NCBI GenBank assembly: GCA_942159475.1
Contig: OW804097.1
Span: 37,708,298 to 37,772,297 of the forward strand
DNA: 64,000 nucleotides
Reading direction: 5' to 3'
Source: Sthenelais limicola
Taxonomy: Eukaryota; Annelida; Polychaeta; Phyllodocida; Sigalionidae
Shown one piece after another: positions 10,862-21,648 of the stretch; positions within the stretch are counted from its first letter, which is position 1, and each line of letters begins with the position of its first letter. The translations under genes and the position numbers were made by a program. The notes under the pieces are model-generated. The model did not search any database. It was given only the letters and a program-made list of their open reading frames with translations, and was not told where the DNA came from.

Positions 10862-11080
10862 GGGTGAAATCGCGAGAAAATGAACAATTCACCTTCCAAT
10901 AATCAAAATTTAACGCAAAAGTGAGGTTCAAAATACGGTTCTAGACAATCAGATTGTTTGAATCAAGGCAATGCCAAATATCCTCAGATACCCCCTATAT
11001 TGACCATTTTACAATCTAATTTAGCAGAGTTCACTAAATGTGTAGATCTGCCGATTGTACATTTTCTGAAGTTCTGACCC
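10862..11080 (+). mobile_element. MITE-A copy 7
   Basis: The left end is the GGGTGAAATCGCGAG variant; the right end is TTTTCTGAAGTTCTGACCC. ATAT flanks both sides (10858-10861 and 11081-11084). Confidence 0.85.
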
Positions 11081-11157
11081 ATATGGCATTGCAAATCACA
11101 GTATATCACTATATATTGCAAGAGTCGAGAAAGCACTCTTACTTGTTTCCCAATTTT

Positions 11158-11257
11158 CCAAAGTATTCTTTAAAAAGAAATTTTATTGAACAAACCTTCA
11201 GATATTTTGTGTGTTTTTTCTTGGTTGTGCACTTTCGAATTTGTCCAGCTGAGAAGA
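11158..11257 (+). repeat. Direct repeat, copy 1, left of a MITE-A
   Basis: Runs from AAAGTATTCTTTAAAAAG to TTTGTCCAGCTGAGAAGAT. A diverged second copy at 11486-11574 starts immediately after the right terminus of the intervening MITE-A. Confidence 0.8.
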
Positions 11258-11260
11258 TGT

Positions 11261-11485
11261 GGGTCAGATCGTCAGAAAATGTATAACCAGCATTTAGGAA
11301 ATTCTGCTAAATAAGCCTTAAAAATGGTCAAGTCTAGGTATATCTGATTATATTTGGTATTAGGCTGATTCTAGCAATCTGTTTAGTTATGTTAAACTGT
11401 ATTTTGAACCTAGTTTTTGTCTTAAATTTGGGTTATTTGAGAGGATTGTTGAAGATGAATTGTACATTTTCGGGCGATTTCACCC
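11261..11485 (-). mobile_element. MITE-A copy 8 between a long direct duplication
   Basis: The left end is GGGTCAGATCGTCAG and the right end is the CGATTTCACCC variant. The usual 4-bp flanks are only ATGT and AAGT; the direct repeat of about 95 bp outside is the striking feature. Confidence 0.85.
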
Positions 11486-11574
11486 AAGTATTCTTTAAAA
11501 TGAAATTTCATTGAACATATTTCTAGTGCTATTCTTTGGTTATTCATTTTTTAATTTGTCCAGCTGAAAAGATT
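11486..11574 (+). repeat. Direct repeat, copy 2, right of a MITE-A
   Basis: Runs from AAGTATTCTTTAAAATG to TTTGTCCAGCTGAAAAGAT and matches 11158-11257 with scattered differences and a few small gaps. Confidence 0.8.
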
Positions 11575-11579
11575 CAAGA

Positions 11580-11961
11580 TTTCATTCATACAGTGACTAT
11601 TTATTTCATAGTCTCAGCCTTAGCAGCATCGGATTTCAGGTCTCTCTACAAGGTCATTCCAACGCATTTAGTCTAACAGGTAAGTTCTGGTCCTGTAAAA
11701 ATAGCTGACCTTTTAACTTGCTCGCTATTGAGTCGATACACACTAATGACAGTGTCATATGGTTTGTATCATATTCGGAGGTTGTTGAAACATGGACATT
11801 AAAAATGCGTTCTCAGCTATGCATGCGAAAATCAAACAAACTTGATATATTTGCACAAACATCAACTTCATAACATACTCAAACATGTCCATTTGTTTCT
11901 AGACATTCTCATGCTAGTAGAACCATGTGAATAGCAAAACAGGTCTCATTTGGTGCACACC
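11580..11961. other. Unassigned spacer
   Basis: No element ends or coding signal recognised. Confidence 0.35.
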
Positions 11962-12187
11962 ATATGTGATTTGTTTTAGGTAAATTAGTCATAAGTCGCA
12001 AAATATGGATTTTGAGATTTCACCATATTTGAAAAGAGGACATCAAGCCGATTCCAATGATAGTAAACACTAGAAAAACTAATATCTATTTCTAAATTTT
12101 AAGTTTGATATTTTTAGTATTGAAAATAAAAGTTAGCAATGTTTCTGGCTGGGTAATTACCAGTAAATTATCTAAATATACTCCATA

Positions 12188-13387
12188 CCCTTACAGAAAT
12201 GAAAAGTTAATAAACCGGTAATGACAAACCAACGACAGACCAATAGCCCAGTTTTCCTGTGCTATTGGTCCCAATCCTAATTTGCATAAGCTGGGCCATT
12301 GCCGTTCCGTTGAACATAGACTTATTCCAAAGTCTGCCATTGCCGTTCCGTTGGACATTATTGGACTTTATTGAACAAACTTATTCCAAAGTCAGCCGTT
12401 ACTGGTTTATTGAACATTACACAGAGACTGATGACGTCACAGAAGTATGTGCACACACATCTTTTGAGTTCAACTGTCATTTGAAATTCAACTGTCATTC
12501 AGTAAGCAACTTGATGAACTTGGATTACATTGTATTGTGCTGAAGATCTGAGACTGCTCAAGTTAGCAATAGTTTACATAAGTACAGTGACACATGTAAA
12601 GTTACATCCAGGTTGGCTGGTCCTTTGGATATCATATTGAAGCTGATTTGAATTCAGTACAACAGGGAACTAGCTACAGCTGTAGGTATTATGACTACTA
12701 GATGGCTTAGACATATCTCTCTACAGTATACTGCATATATTTCATTAAGACCTGGAGTAGGTTTATGCCATATCAGCAGCAAGGATTATCCAAGAGTGTC
12801 TATGTTTATGACAAAAGGTAAGAGGAAACCCATTAAGCAGGATGATTAAATAGAATAGTAGTCTTTAAACTTTTTTCAATTTGGATCTCTGTTTACTCTG
12901 GTGTTAAGAATAAACACAGTGAGTAGCATTCAAGCATTAATGGATTTCATCATATCTGACATGAAGTGATAGTAGTTGTTTGGGATATTAGGAAGAGATA
13001 TGACCTATATAATAACTGCTACACCAATACTCAAAACAACTCAAATAGTAGCAGTCAGGATATGTAACTGGGTCATGTGGTGGTAACTGGATTCCATTGG
13101 ATTCCCGGGCTGTTGCCATTCCATTGGGTTCCTGGGCCGTTGCCTTTCCATTGGATTCCCATCCCGTTGCCGTTCCATTGGATTCCTGGTCTGTTGCCAT
13201 TCCATTGGATTCCTGGCCCATTGCCGTTCCATTGGATTCCCGTCCCATTGCCGGCTTATTGAAGACCGGTCTATTAGCTCATTTGCATGTGAATTTACCC
13301 CACTATTGTTACTGGTTTATTAAGGCCACATACCGGTTCATTGGTCAGCCATTAGACCGGGTTACTGGGCTGCTTTTTCCGTATGGG
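12188..13387 (+). mobile_element. MITE-E copy 1 (1.2 kb)
   Basis: Ends are CCCTTACAGAAATGAAAAG and CTTTTTCCGTATGGG, with TA directly outside each (12186-12187 and 13388-13389). Removing the element and one TA restores the MITE-B word CCATACAAAGGCC. Both ends carry TAATAAACCGGTAA inside the terminus. The interior holds copies of GCCATTGCCGTTCCGTTG with AACTTATTCCAAAGTC near 12295-12410 and a 27-bp minisatellite at 13085-13255. The reading frames across the minisatellite are repeat artefacts. TA duplication fits the Tc1/mariner class, but no transposase is present. Confidence 0.85.
13085..13255 (+). repeat. 27-bp minisatellite inside MITE-E
   Basis: About six units built on CCATTGGATTCC plus a CGGGCTGTTGCC-like half. 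Because 27 is a multiple of 3, several frames stay open and give a nonapeptide repeat (FHWIPGLLP in one + frame). The other MITE-E copy has about four units. Confidence 0.9.
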
Positions 13388-13585
13388 TACAAAGGCCTTC
13401 AAAATGCAAGGATATATTTAATACAATGTCCCGAAATTACATCGCATTACATGGATTCATATGACTATAAGTGCTAAACCCTCTAAAATTCAGAACATTT
13501 AGATAAAGAGATCTTGTGAAAAAAACACTTTGAAAAATATTAATTTTGCGACTTATGGCTCATTTTCCTGAAACACATTACATAT

Positions 13586-14153
13586 ATATAGATTTGATTA
13601 GTTGCAGAAGGTGGTGTTCTGGTCTGTTTTGTTAAGGTTGGAGTTCAATAAGTTTTCATATTCCTATGTGTTGGTTCTTCTATCAAGGTTAGAATTACTG
13701 TGTACGGGTTCATTTTGGGGGATTTGTAATTTTCTGAGTTTGGTCATATTGGTAGGAGCAGTCATCATAATCTATAACGGGTAATTTGGAATACATCATT
13801 TTCCTATTTCTATTCAGTAGATAAATTAGTTTTTTATCAGCGTATAAATCTAATATTGACAATAGGGAACTAGAAACGCAGAGTCAGAAACCTTTCAGTA
13901 CTAGGGTTAAAGGAAGATACTGACTGTGTAATCTATAAATGTCAAACCAGATGAAACAGGTTGGAAACGGTCTCTCATAAGATTGTAGACAGAAAATCTT
14001 TTAAAAATTCACTGAAAAACTTCTAGGTGGTCGACCATTTGTAAAACAAATCATTTGATGATGATTTGATTTGATCCATATATGAGGATATTATATATTT
14101 TTCCCTCGTTATGGTTTTCTACCTAATGCTCTGTACCTGATAAATAAAGGAAG
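13586..14153. other. Unassigned spacer
   Basis: A 60-codon hydrophobic frame at 13602-13784 lacks supporting signals. Nothing else recognised. Confidence 0.3.
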
Positions 14154-14157
14154 TAAT

Positions 14158-14394
14158 GGGTCAGGTTTTCAGAAAATGTACAATTGGCAGCTCTACACAT
14201 TTAAGAAATTCTCCTAAATTAAGCTAAAAAAAAAGAAGAATACCGGGTATATCTGAGTATATTTTGTATCGCATTAATTTAAAGTATCAGTTATGTTATG
14301 TTAAAGTGGATTTTGAAGCTCAATTGTGTCTTAAATGTGGGCTATTTGAGAGGATTGGTGAAGGCGAATTGTACATTTTCTGAAAATCTGACCC
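14158..14394 (-). mobile_element. MITE-A copy 9
   Basis: TAAT flanks both sides (14154-14157 and 14395-14398), an exact non-palindromic duplication. Confidence 0.9.
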
Positions 14395-14398
14395 TAAT

Positions 14399-15563
14399 AC
14401 TAACAAAGTACAATAAGACAGTAGAGGGTAAGTCAACTTTTATTCACACCTCACAAATACTCTTTATACATAATATTCCCAGGGGTATGGAAACATATGC
14501 TATCCATATTGATCAAATGGTGTGGTGGTATGCATGCATGTGTTGTTATGTTGCTTTTGGTCTTACTCTTGCAGCTGGGGCCCATGAATGATTTTCCTGG
14601 AACACATGATATATGAGACTTGTTTACAAACCATACTTGTTGTATAAGCCAGAGAAGTATTGCAAGTTTCTGCCACTGGCCCATACGTCACATTTATTCA
14701 ATTCAATTCCAGAATTCTTTTATTGCTGAAGATGTTTTACAATAAGGTGGTCCAACATTCTAAATAAACAGTTGTCTAGATAGGTCTTTCTTTGGGTGCC
14801 CGATTCTTGCTTGAACTTTGCTTATGTTACAATTTTAGTAAGGCTTTCTAAGACTAGCGATTGATTAGATGGTGATGCGATGGTGATTGAGGCGTACATA
14901 TGATTGTTACATAGTATATTGGGTGTCGTACAATGTAATACAATAACCATCAAGGGGTACATCTGACTAGTTCATGGTGTATGGAGTGGTATACTTCAGG
15001 CACTCCTCAGGAGATTACAGTATTGGCATATACATACAGCAGAGTTTTCAGAAACGGTATGCTACAGGCAGGTTGAGATAACTGGGGAGTGGTTCGGTAC
15101 AACAGTTACCCCCTCACTCCCATGTAAGCCAATAGTGAGATAATGCAAGCAACGTATCAAGTACACTGCTAACGTTAAAGCATCTAAAGAGGTCACTATG
15201 TTACATTATGCATAGGTATACCTATAATGCTGTCATATTCATCCCGCAAATGATACTTTCATGTTAAACTAATACATGTTTTCTATGCTCCTCAGTATCG
15301 AATTCCTACTTAAATAAGGTTTTTCTATTCTAAAATGGCCTGACCCATATACCTCCCAGTTACTTGCTGTTTTTCTGAAGTATCAATTCTTGTTCTTGGG
15401 TCAGATTGGGTCTTGTTCTTAACCTTTCTAATGCTTCACCCACCATGGTACCAAGGACCTGTTCTAATTTTGTTTTTCATAAATCTTTAGATAGTTTATG
15501 TGGACAAATAATGAATAGCAAATGTTTTTTCTTTCAATTTTCGGTGGTAGTAATTGTTTATTT
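14399..15563. other. Mostly unique spacer
   Basis: Apart from the retroelement-like tail at 14698-14790, no feature is recognised. Open frames at 14298-14591 and 14451-14684 are not convincing. Confidence 0.3.
14698..14790 (-). repeat. Dispersed repeat K, copy 1
   Basis: ATTCAATTCAATTCC, then TTCTTTTATTG and GGTGGTCCAACATTCT, resembles 36109-36200. Read on the minus strand it ends in an AATAAAAG-like tail, suggesting a retroelement 3' end. Inference only. Confidence 0.4.
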
Positions 15564-16205
15564 AAGATGTGTTTTAGGAAAATGAGTCACAAGTCGCAAC
15601 AAATAGATTTTGAGTTAATTTCATTATTCTATGTTTGAAATAATTATGTCTGAAAAAAGAGTTTGCAATATTTGTTGGTGGGCAATAGGGAAGATCTGAA
15701 ATAGAATTTATGACTGTGAAACTGAGGCCCGAGTAGCAGGTCATGGGTAAATTGGACCGGAACTGGGGCCAAGCCACCTGTGTTTACATTATATTATGTG
15801 GGTGCAGGTTCCAATGGACGCAGAGAACTCAATAAAAGTCATTTTAGAGGCAGAAAAACATCTAATATTGCCACCAAACTTGAGGATATATGAGACAACA
15901 CCATGCCCTATCTGCATATTAATTTACTTTCCTTAGATAATTATGGAAAACAATTATTAAAACAAATGTCAACAGATCATTGGATGCGCTGTATGTAGGT
16001 GCAGGTTGAGTGCATGATGCATGCGCCTGTGCACTGTGTGTGAGGGTGTCTGTGGAGGCACATACCTACAGTTATGGTCAGAGCCCCACCCACCCTCAGA
16101 CTGGCCTCCGTTGCTCTATGAAAATAGTGCCAGCTGCACCTATCTCAAGCCAATCTGGGTAATTCAAATCTTGCCTATTACCAGTAAAGTAACTAAATGT
16201 TGTAT
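15564..16205 (+). mobile_element. MITE-B copy 7, truncated and split
   Basis: Left end GATGTGTTTTAGGAAAAT to GGTGGGCAA at 15685, then an insertion, then TTACCAGTAAAGTAACTAAATG at about 16178-16199. The right third of MITE-B is missing. Confidence 0.7.
15688..16175. mobile_element. MITE-F, inserted in MITE-B
   Basis: GGGAAGATCTGAA at the left faces TTCAAATCTTGCC at the right, and TA flanks both ends (15686-15687 and 16176-16177). MITE-B sequence continues on both sides. A single copy with a short inverted repeat, so boundaries are provisional. Confidence 0.5.
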
Positions 16206-16302
16206 TATGTATAGTGGAAGAAGCTAAGCTCCACTGGAAACAAATGGAAGAGGTCACAAGGTCACTTTAACTGGCAGACAAGTCAGTGAGCTTTTTATAT
16301 AC

Positions 16303-16534
16303 GGGTCAGATTTTCAGAAAATGTACAATTCGCCTTCTCAATTCTCTCAAATAACTCAAATTAAAGACAGACATCCGGTTCAAAACTCACTTCAACATAA
16401 CCAAACAGATTGTTTGAATCAAGGCAATGTCAAGTATCCTCAGATATACCTATAGTGTTGACAATTTTACAGTCTAATCTAGCAGAATTTTCTAAATAAA
16501 TACATCTGTCAATTGTACATTTTCTGAAAAATGC
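16303..16534 (+). mobile_element. MITE-A copy 10, right terminus degraded
   Basis: Left end standard. The right end stops as TTTTCTGAAAAATGC instead of ...ATCTGACCC, yet ATAC lies on both sides (16299-16302 and 16535-16538). Confidence 0.75.
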
Positions 16535-16686
16535 ATACAGCATGTAGTACTGCCAAGTACGTTGGTGTATGAAATGTAAAAGATGCTTTGTTGTAATCTT
16601 TATTTCGCATCCAAACATTTGGTACATAAACCATATATGTACACAGAATAGTTTCACCATGTCAATGGCGTTACAATATCACATTT

Positions 16687-17098
16687 GTGACGTGTTTCAG
16701 GGAAATGAGTCACAAGTCGCAAAAATGGTGTTTTTCATAGTGTTTATTTTACAAGATCATTTTATTGGAATGTTCTGATTTTTTGGGACTTTATCATTTA
16801 TAGTCATATCGATCGATGTATCAAATTTCAGTACAATGTTTGTAATAAATCCTTTCGTTTGAAAGTTCTCATATGGACTACATTTAGTATCTTTACCGTT
16901 TAAATATTGCCCCCCAGAAATATTAGAAACTTGTTTTTTTCAAAAATGAAAATATCAAACCTAAAATCTAGAAATACTTATTAGATTATTAGACTGTTTA
17001 CTATCATTGGAATCGGCTTGATCTCATCTTTTCAAATATGATGGTATCTTAAAATCTGTTTTTTGCGACTTATGACTCATTTTCCTGAAACACATCAC
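16687..17098 (-). mobile_element. MITE-B copy 8
   Basis: ATTT flanks both sides (16683-16686 and 17099-17102). Both termini are complete (GTGACGTGTTTCAGGG; CTGAAACACATCAC). Confidence 0.9.
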
Positions 17099-17102
17099 AT
17101 TT

Positions 17103-17576
17103 GATATAGTATTGGACAATATAACAGATGACACCCCATACATGTCCACTCTTTGTTCCTATAGATTACTTCTAGCAGGACTCGTCATAAGATGCAACCA
17201 TTAATTACGGAGAACAATATCCTCAATCAGTCTAACAAGAGGAGACAGCGACATGACAAACCGATGCAATAAAGGGCTATAACAGCTTTCCTCACATCAC
17301 TGTATGAGGGACCAGTCTAGCGTAAGGTAAATGATTGAGTGGGGTCGCACACCCAAGCCTAGTAAATAGTTCTTCCACGAACAACTGGTAAATTAATGGG
17401 GTTGTAAACTGAGTTCATTTCCTGGGACTTTCTTCATACCAGCCATTTATCATGTTTGTAATGACACTAAGATCTGTCGGTCATGAAATAGAGCTCTAAT
17501 TCCGTCCCTTTGACCGGTTAGGTAAACAATATTTCTGGGGAAGATGCTGTGGTTGAACACGTAGACAGAACAAACT
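17103..17576. other. Unassigned spacer
   Basis: No repeat ends or genes recognised. Confidence 0.35.
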
Positions 17577-17580
17577 ATAT

Positions 17581-17808
17581 GGGTCAGATTTTCAGAAAAT
17601 GTACAATCATCAGCCCTACACATCTGGTAACTTCTGGTAATATTTCAAATGCTATGCATATCCAAGTATCTTTGGCATTGTGTTGATTATCAGTATCTCT
17701 TTCTTACCTTTAAACTGCATTTTGAATGTAATTTTTCTCTTAGATTTTATTTGGACTATTTGAGAGGATTGGGGTAGGTGAACTGTACAATTTCCGAAAA
17801 TCTGACCC
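17581..17808 (-). mobile_element. MITE-A copy 11
   Basis: ATAT flanks both sides. The right terminus is TTTCCGAAAATCTGACCC. Confidence 0.85.
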
Positions 17809-17835
17809 ATATGTGATGCGAACGTAGCGTTAGTT

Positions 17836-18041
17836 TGGTATCCTTCACCAATCATCTCAAATGACCCAAATTTAAGACAGAAACAAGCTTCAAAATACAG
17901 TTTGATATAGCAGAATAGATATTTTAAAGCTAAATAACACAAAATAATGCTTTAGAATAAATAATCATTTTTCAGCCTAATCTAGCATATTGTACAAAAT
18001 GTGTAGAGCTGCCAATTGTACATTTTCTGATAATCTGACCC
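17836..18041 (+). mobile_element. MITE-A copy 12, left end missing
   Basis: Begins inside the element at CCTTCACCAATCATCTC and ends with a complete TTTTCTGATAATCTGACCC. Confidence 0.75.
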
Positions 18042-18052
18042 ACATTTTATAT

Positions 18053-18679
18053 GTGACGTGGTTTAAGAAAATAATTCACTAGTCGCAAAAACTGGATTTT
18101 GAGATATCATTATATTTGAAAAGATGAGATCGAACGAATTCCAATGATAGTAAACATTAGGACATGCAATAAGTATTTCTATATTTAAAAATTCATATTT
18201 TTACTTTTGAGAAAAAAGTTTGTAATACTTCCTAGTGGACCAATACTAGTAAAGTAGCTGAATATACTCCATAGGGTGACTTTAAAAATGCATGGATATG
18301 GGTCAGATCGCCAGAAAATGTACAATTCACCTTCACCAATCCTCTAAAATAACCCAAATGTAAAACAAAAATGAGCTTCAAAATACAGTGCAAAATAAAA
18401 GAACAGATATTTTAAAACAACATAATACAAAATATACTCAGATATACCTGGTATTTATCATTTTTCAACATAACTTAGCATAATTTACTAAATGTGCAGA
18501 GCTGCCAATTGTACATTTTCTAACGATCTGACCCATATATTTTATGCACAATCTTGAAATTTTGTAAAATCATTCATACAACCTTATATAAACAGTACAT
18601 ACCCGAAAGATCTTGTGTATAAAACACATTGAAAAGTATCAATTTTATGACCTGAACTCATTTTGCTCTAGCACTTCAC
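18053..18679 (+). mobile_element. MITE-B copy 9, split by a MITE-A
   Basis: Diverged ends (GTGACGTGGTTTAAGAAAAT; GCTCTAGCACTTCAC). Flanks are ATAT and ATTA. Confidence 0.75.
18300..18534 (+). mobile_element. MITE-A copy 13, nested in MITE-B
   Basis: ATAT flanks both sides (18296-18299 and 18535-18538). Joining the flanks gives GCATGGATATATTTTATGCA, the expected MITE-B interior, so the boundaries and duplication are exact. Confidence 0.9.
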
Positions 18680-18878
18680 ATTATTGCATGCTGGTTGACA
18701 TTGTTATATTTAGATTATTTTAGAAGAAATCATCTTGGCATGTATAGGCTGTCCTAAACATGGTTATTTTCTATTTTCTTCACATGCACTGAAGGGAAAG
18801 GAGGGATAGGTTTACTAATTAACCGTGGCAAAAAGAAAATGGTTTTAAAACCTCTGAGCAAGAGGCAATGATGTTTGC

Positions 18879-19201
18879 GGCCTTGATGAAATGGATCCAA
18901 TCAGATGAGCGTGGTTAGCCTAGGGCAACTGTCATGTTAAATGACCTCTTGTTACATGAGGGTCATATTTTCAGAAAATGTACAATTCAACTTCGCCAAT
19001 CTTCTGAAATAACCCACATTAAATTTTCAGACGCAAATAAAGTTCAAAATACAGTTCAACCTAACTAAACAGATTGCTAGAATCAATACAATGCCGAATA
19101 TACTCGTATTTACCTATAGTATTGAGCAGATGCTGCCTCATTTAGCAGAAAATACTAAATGTGTACAGCTGCCAATTGTACACTCTTTGAAAATCTGACC
19201 C
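18879..19201 (+). repeat. Second inverted duplication, left arm
   Basis: GGCCTTGATGAAATGGATCC through CCTCTTGTTACATGAG and the adjoining MITE-A is the inverse of 19791-20089. The left arm has about 17 extra bases (GGCAACTGTCATGTTAA). Confidence 0.85.
18960..19201 (+). mobile_element. MITE-A copy 14
   Basis: Ends GGGTCATATTTTCAGAAAAT and AAAATCTGACCC. Flanks ATGA and ATAT do not match, as expected if it was copied as part of the duplicated arm. Confidence 0.8.
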
Positions 19202-19790
19202 ATATGTTCATAATGAACATCTACCAATAATCCTTATTTACCTTTAGAATAATCACTGGTACACCCTTAATTTTACGTAAGGACCATATTAATATACAGC
19301 ATGTTTTGGGGATTTTACATGTAATAAGATAAGAACATGATGACAAATTGGTGACCTCCCACGTAGAAAGCCAATATCACCTTCATGTCAAGAACTGATG
19401 ACGGGACAATCAACATCAGTCTGATAGATATCAGATTCCAATGATGGCCCTGGGTAAGACCTTAAGTGCCTTTCCGTCTCTTTTTCTCTGTCTCTGTCTC
19501 CCTTCTTCTCTATCTCTATTCCCTGGGTATGATCATAAACTGCCTCCCTCTCAGCTCTCCCGCCCTTGATATAACCATATTAAATGTGTTGATAAGGGCG
19601 TAAAGCAACCAATCTCACTCATCACTCGAATATTCTATACACACAGATGGCAGGTTTCAGTAAATAAAGAAGTTTGTAAAAACAAAAATACCCTATACAT
19701 CAAGTCATCGTCTTCTAGTCATCTAGTTACCATTGTATTACTAGCTACTATTTTTCTTTGGTATTTCACCCAAATTAATCATCAACAGAT
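19202..19790. other. Spacer between inverted arms
   Basis: Contains a partial copy of the CT-rich/SINE-like unit at 19465-19622. The rest is unassigned. Confidence 0.4.
19465..19622 (-). repeat. SINE-like unit with CT-rich segment, copy 1 (partial)
   Basis: CCTCTCAGCTCTCCCGCCCT, TGATATAACCATA and AAAGCAACCAATCTCACTCA match 23650-23750. On the minus strand it begins GAGTGAGATTGGTTGC, which reminds me of a class of invertebrate SINEs beginning with GAGTGAG; that is recollection, not a search. Confidence 0.5.
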
Positions 19791-20025
19791 GGGTCATATT
19801 TTCAGAAAATGTACAATTGGCAGCTGTACATATTTAGGGAATTCTGCTAAATTAGACTGCAATTTGGACAATACTAGGTAAATTCGAGTATATTCAGCAT
19901 TGCATTGATTCTAGCAATCTCTTTGGCTAGATTGAACTGTATTTTGAACTTTATTTTCGTCTGAAATGTGGGTTATTTGAGAGGATTGGCGAAGTTGAAT
20001 TGTACATTTTCTGAAAATATGACCC
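19791..20025 (-). mobile_element. MITE-A copy 15
   Basis: Inverse partner of copy 14, with the same unusual TCATATTTTC/GAAAATATGACCC end. Flanks are AGAT and TCAT. Confidence 0.8.
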
Positions 20026-20089
20026 TCATGTAACAAGAGGTCATCTAGGCTAACCACGCTCATCTGATTGGATCCATTTCATCAAGGCC
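19791..20089 (-). repeat. Second inverted duplication, right arm
   Basis: Consists of MITE-A copy 15 plus CTCATGTAACAAGAGGTCAT through CATTTCATCAAGGCC. Homology ends at GGCC on the outside and at the element terminus on the inside. Confidence 0.85.
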
Positions 20090-20521
20090 ATAGACTCTTA
20101 ATTTTGTATGATCTGCTTCTAATTGATGTTGTAATTAACGTGTATATCAAGGTAACGTTATTGTAAACATAGACATAGGCTGAAAATATCATACTTGTAT
20201 GAGAGCTTACAATGAAAACTAAAACAAACAAAGAAGGTCCTTTGAATTTTGGGTATTTTAGGTGTAAAATGAAAAGCAGTTAGGTTAGGTAGGGTGACAT
20301 GGGAAGGCGGTTCATGATATTGACTGATTGATTGTATTCTTTATTTTGTTTCCAAAATCAGTTGTCCATTTCTGATAACACAGGTCTTTCAATGGATGCC
20401 AGATACAATGAAACAGAAATCATCAAAAACAGAAATGACAATAGTAGTTGTAAAAATATAGATCAAAGTACCTTGATTGAGTACACTAATTAAAAATGAC
20501 TTATTATTAAGAATAACTTCA
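20090..20521. other. Unassigned spacer
   Basis: GATTGATTGTATTCTTTATT near 20326 resembles a retroelement tail on the minus strand; too little for a call. Confidence 0.3.
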
Positions 20522-20525
20522 TCTA

Positions 20526-20760
20526 GGGTCGGATTTTCAGAAAATCTACAATTGGCAGCTGTACATATACAGTAAATTCTGCTAAATGAAGCTGCAATTT
20601 GGTCAATACTAGGTAAATTCGAGTATATTCGGCATTGCACTGATTCTAGCAATTTGTTTGCTTAGGTTAAACTGTATTTTGAACTTTATTTTCGACTGAA
20701 ATTTGGGTTATTTGAGAAGATTGGTGAAGGTAAATTGTACATTTTCTGAAAATCTGACCC
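20526..20760 (-). mobile_element. MITE-A copy 16
   Basis: TCTA flanks both sides (20522-20525 and 20761-20764). The left end is GGGTCGGATTTTCAG. Confidence 0.9.
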
Positions 20761-21090
20761 TCTAAGTCTTTACGTATAGACGTACTTGTTTATAGATTTA
20801 AGTTTCTATGTATTTGTCAATTATGATTTAACACTAGGCATTTATTTTAAATCTGAGACATGCTGTGGGTTGGGGTTTGTTTTGCATTGAGGATCCGTCA
20901 TGACCATTTTGCTTAAATAAATGTGATGTGTTTCAGGATAATAGGTCACAAGTCGCGAAAATTGGATTTTGAGATGCCATCATATATGGAAAGATGAGAT
21001 CGAGCCGATTCTAATGATAGTAAACAGTTGGAAATAGATAATATACAACTGTGTATTTCTATTTCTTAAGTTTGGTATTTTTATTTTTTG

Positions 21091-21188
21091 TACAAAAAGC
21101 TAGCCGAACCATCAACCCTATACCATGCTACCGTGTACGTGTGAATAGGTCACTTGAAAGGTTTGTATGTACAGCTATACAAAAAGCT
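21091..21188. repeat. 87-bp insertion flanked by an 11-bp direct repeat
   Basis: TACAAAAAGCT occurs at 21091-21101 and 21178-21188, and MITE-B sequence continues on each side. No inverted ends or tail identify the inserted piece. Confidence 0.65.
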
Positions 21189-21415
21189 TGCAATATTTGT
21201 GGGTGGATATTTACTAGTAATGTAGCTAAATAAACTCTATACGATCACCTAAGAAATGCATGGATACATTTAATACACTGTCCTAACATTTGGTACGTAG
21301 ATTCATATGACTAAAGGCACTAAACACTGCAAAACCCCTGTGTAAAAGAAACACTTTGAAAAATATCAAATTTGCGACTGTGACACATTCTTCCCTTTCA
21401 GCGATCGCAATAAAT

Positions 21416-21648
21416 GGGTGAAATCCTCAGGGAATACAATTTGCCTTCACCAATCCTCTCAAATAAACCCAAATTTAAGCCAAAAATGAGGTTCAAAATA
21501 CAGGTCAACACAACTAAACAGATTGTTTGAATCAACACAATACCAAATATACTCATATATATCTAGAATTGACCATTTTCCAGTGTAATTTAGCAGAATT
21601 TCCTAATATGTGGTGCTGCCGATTGTACATTTTCTGACGATCTGTCTC
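21416..21648 (+). mobile_element. MITE-A copy 17, nested in MITE-B
   Basis: The left end is GGGTGAAATCCTCAG; the right end is degraded (CTGACGATCTGTCTC). About 25 bp foreign to MITE-B precede it, so the target duplication is unclear. Confidence 0.7.

Larger units (their letters stand above)
11966..13581 (+). mobile_element. MITE-B copy 6, split by MITE-E
   Basis: Left part is 11966-12187 and right part is 13388-13581. ATAT flanks both ends (11962-11965 and 13582-13585). Intact MITE-B copies read CCATACAAAGGCC at the breakpoint (about 2752 and 53742), showing where MITE-E entered. Confidence 0.9.

Noticed and set aside
12259..12543. 94-codon frame
   Set aside because: Entirely within MITE-E; the inverse copy at 51226-51414 keeps only part of it, with no sign of protein-level constraint.
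13097..13477. 126-codon frame with nonapeptide repeats
   Set aside because: It lies in the 27-bp minisatellite of MITE-E and runs on into MITE-B; several frames on both strands are open for the same reason.
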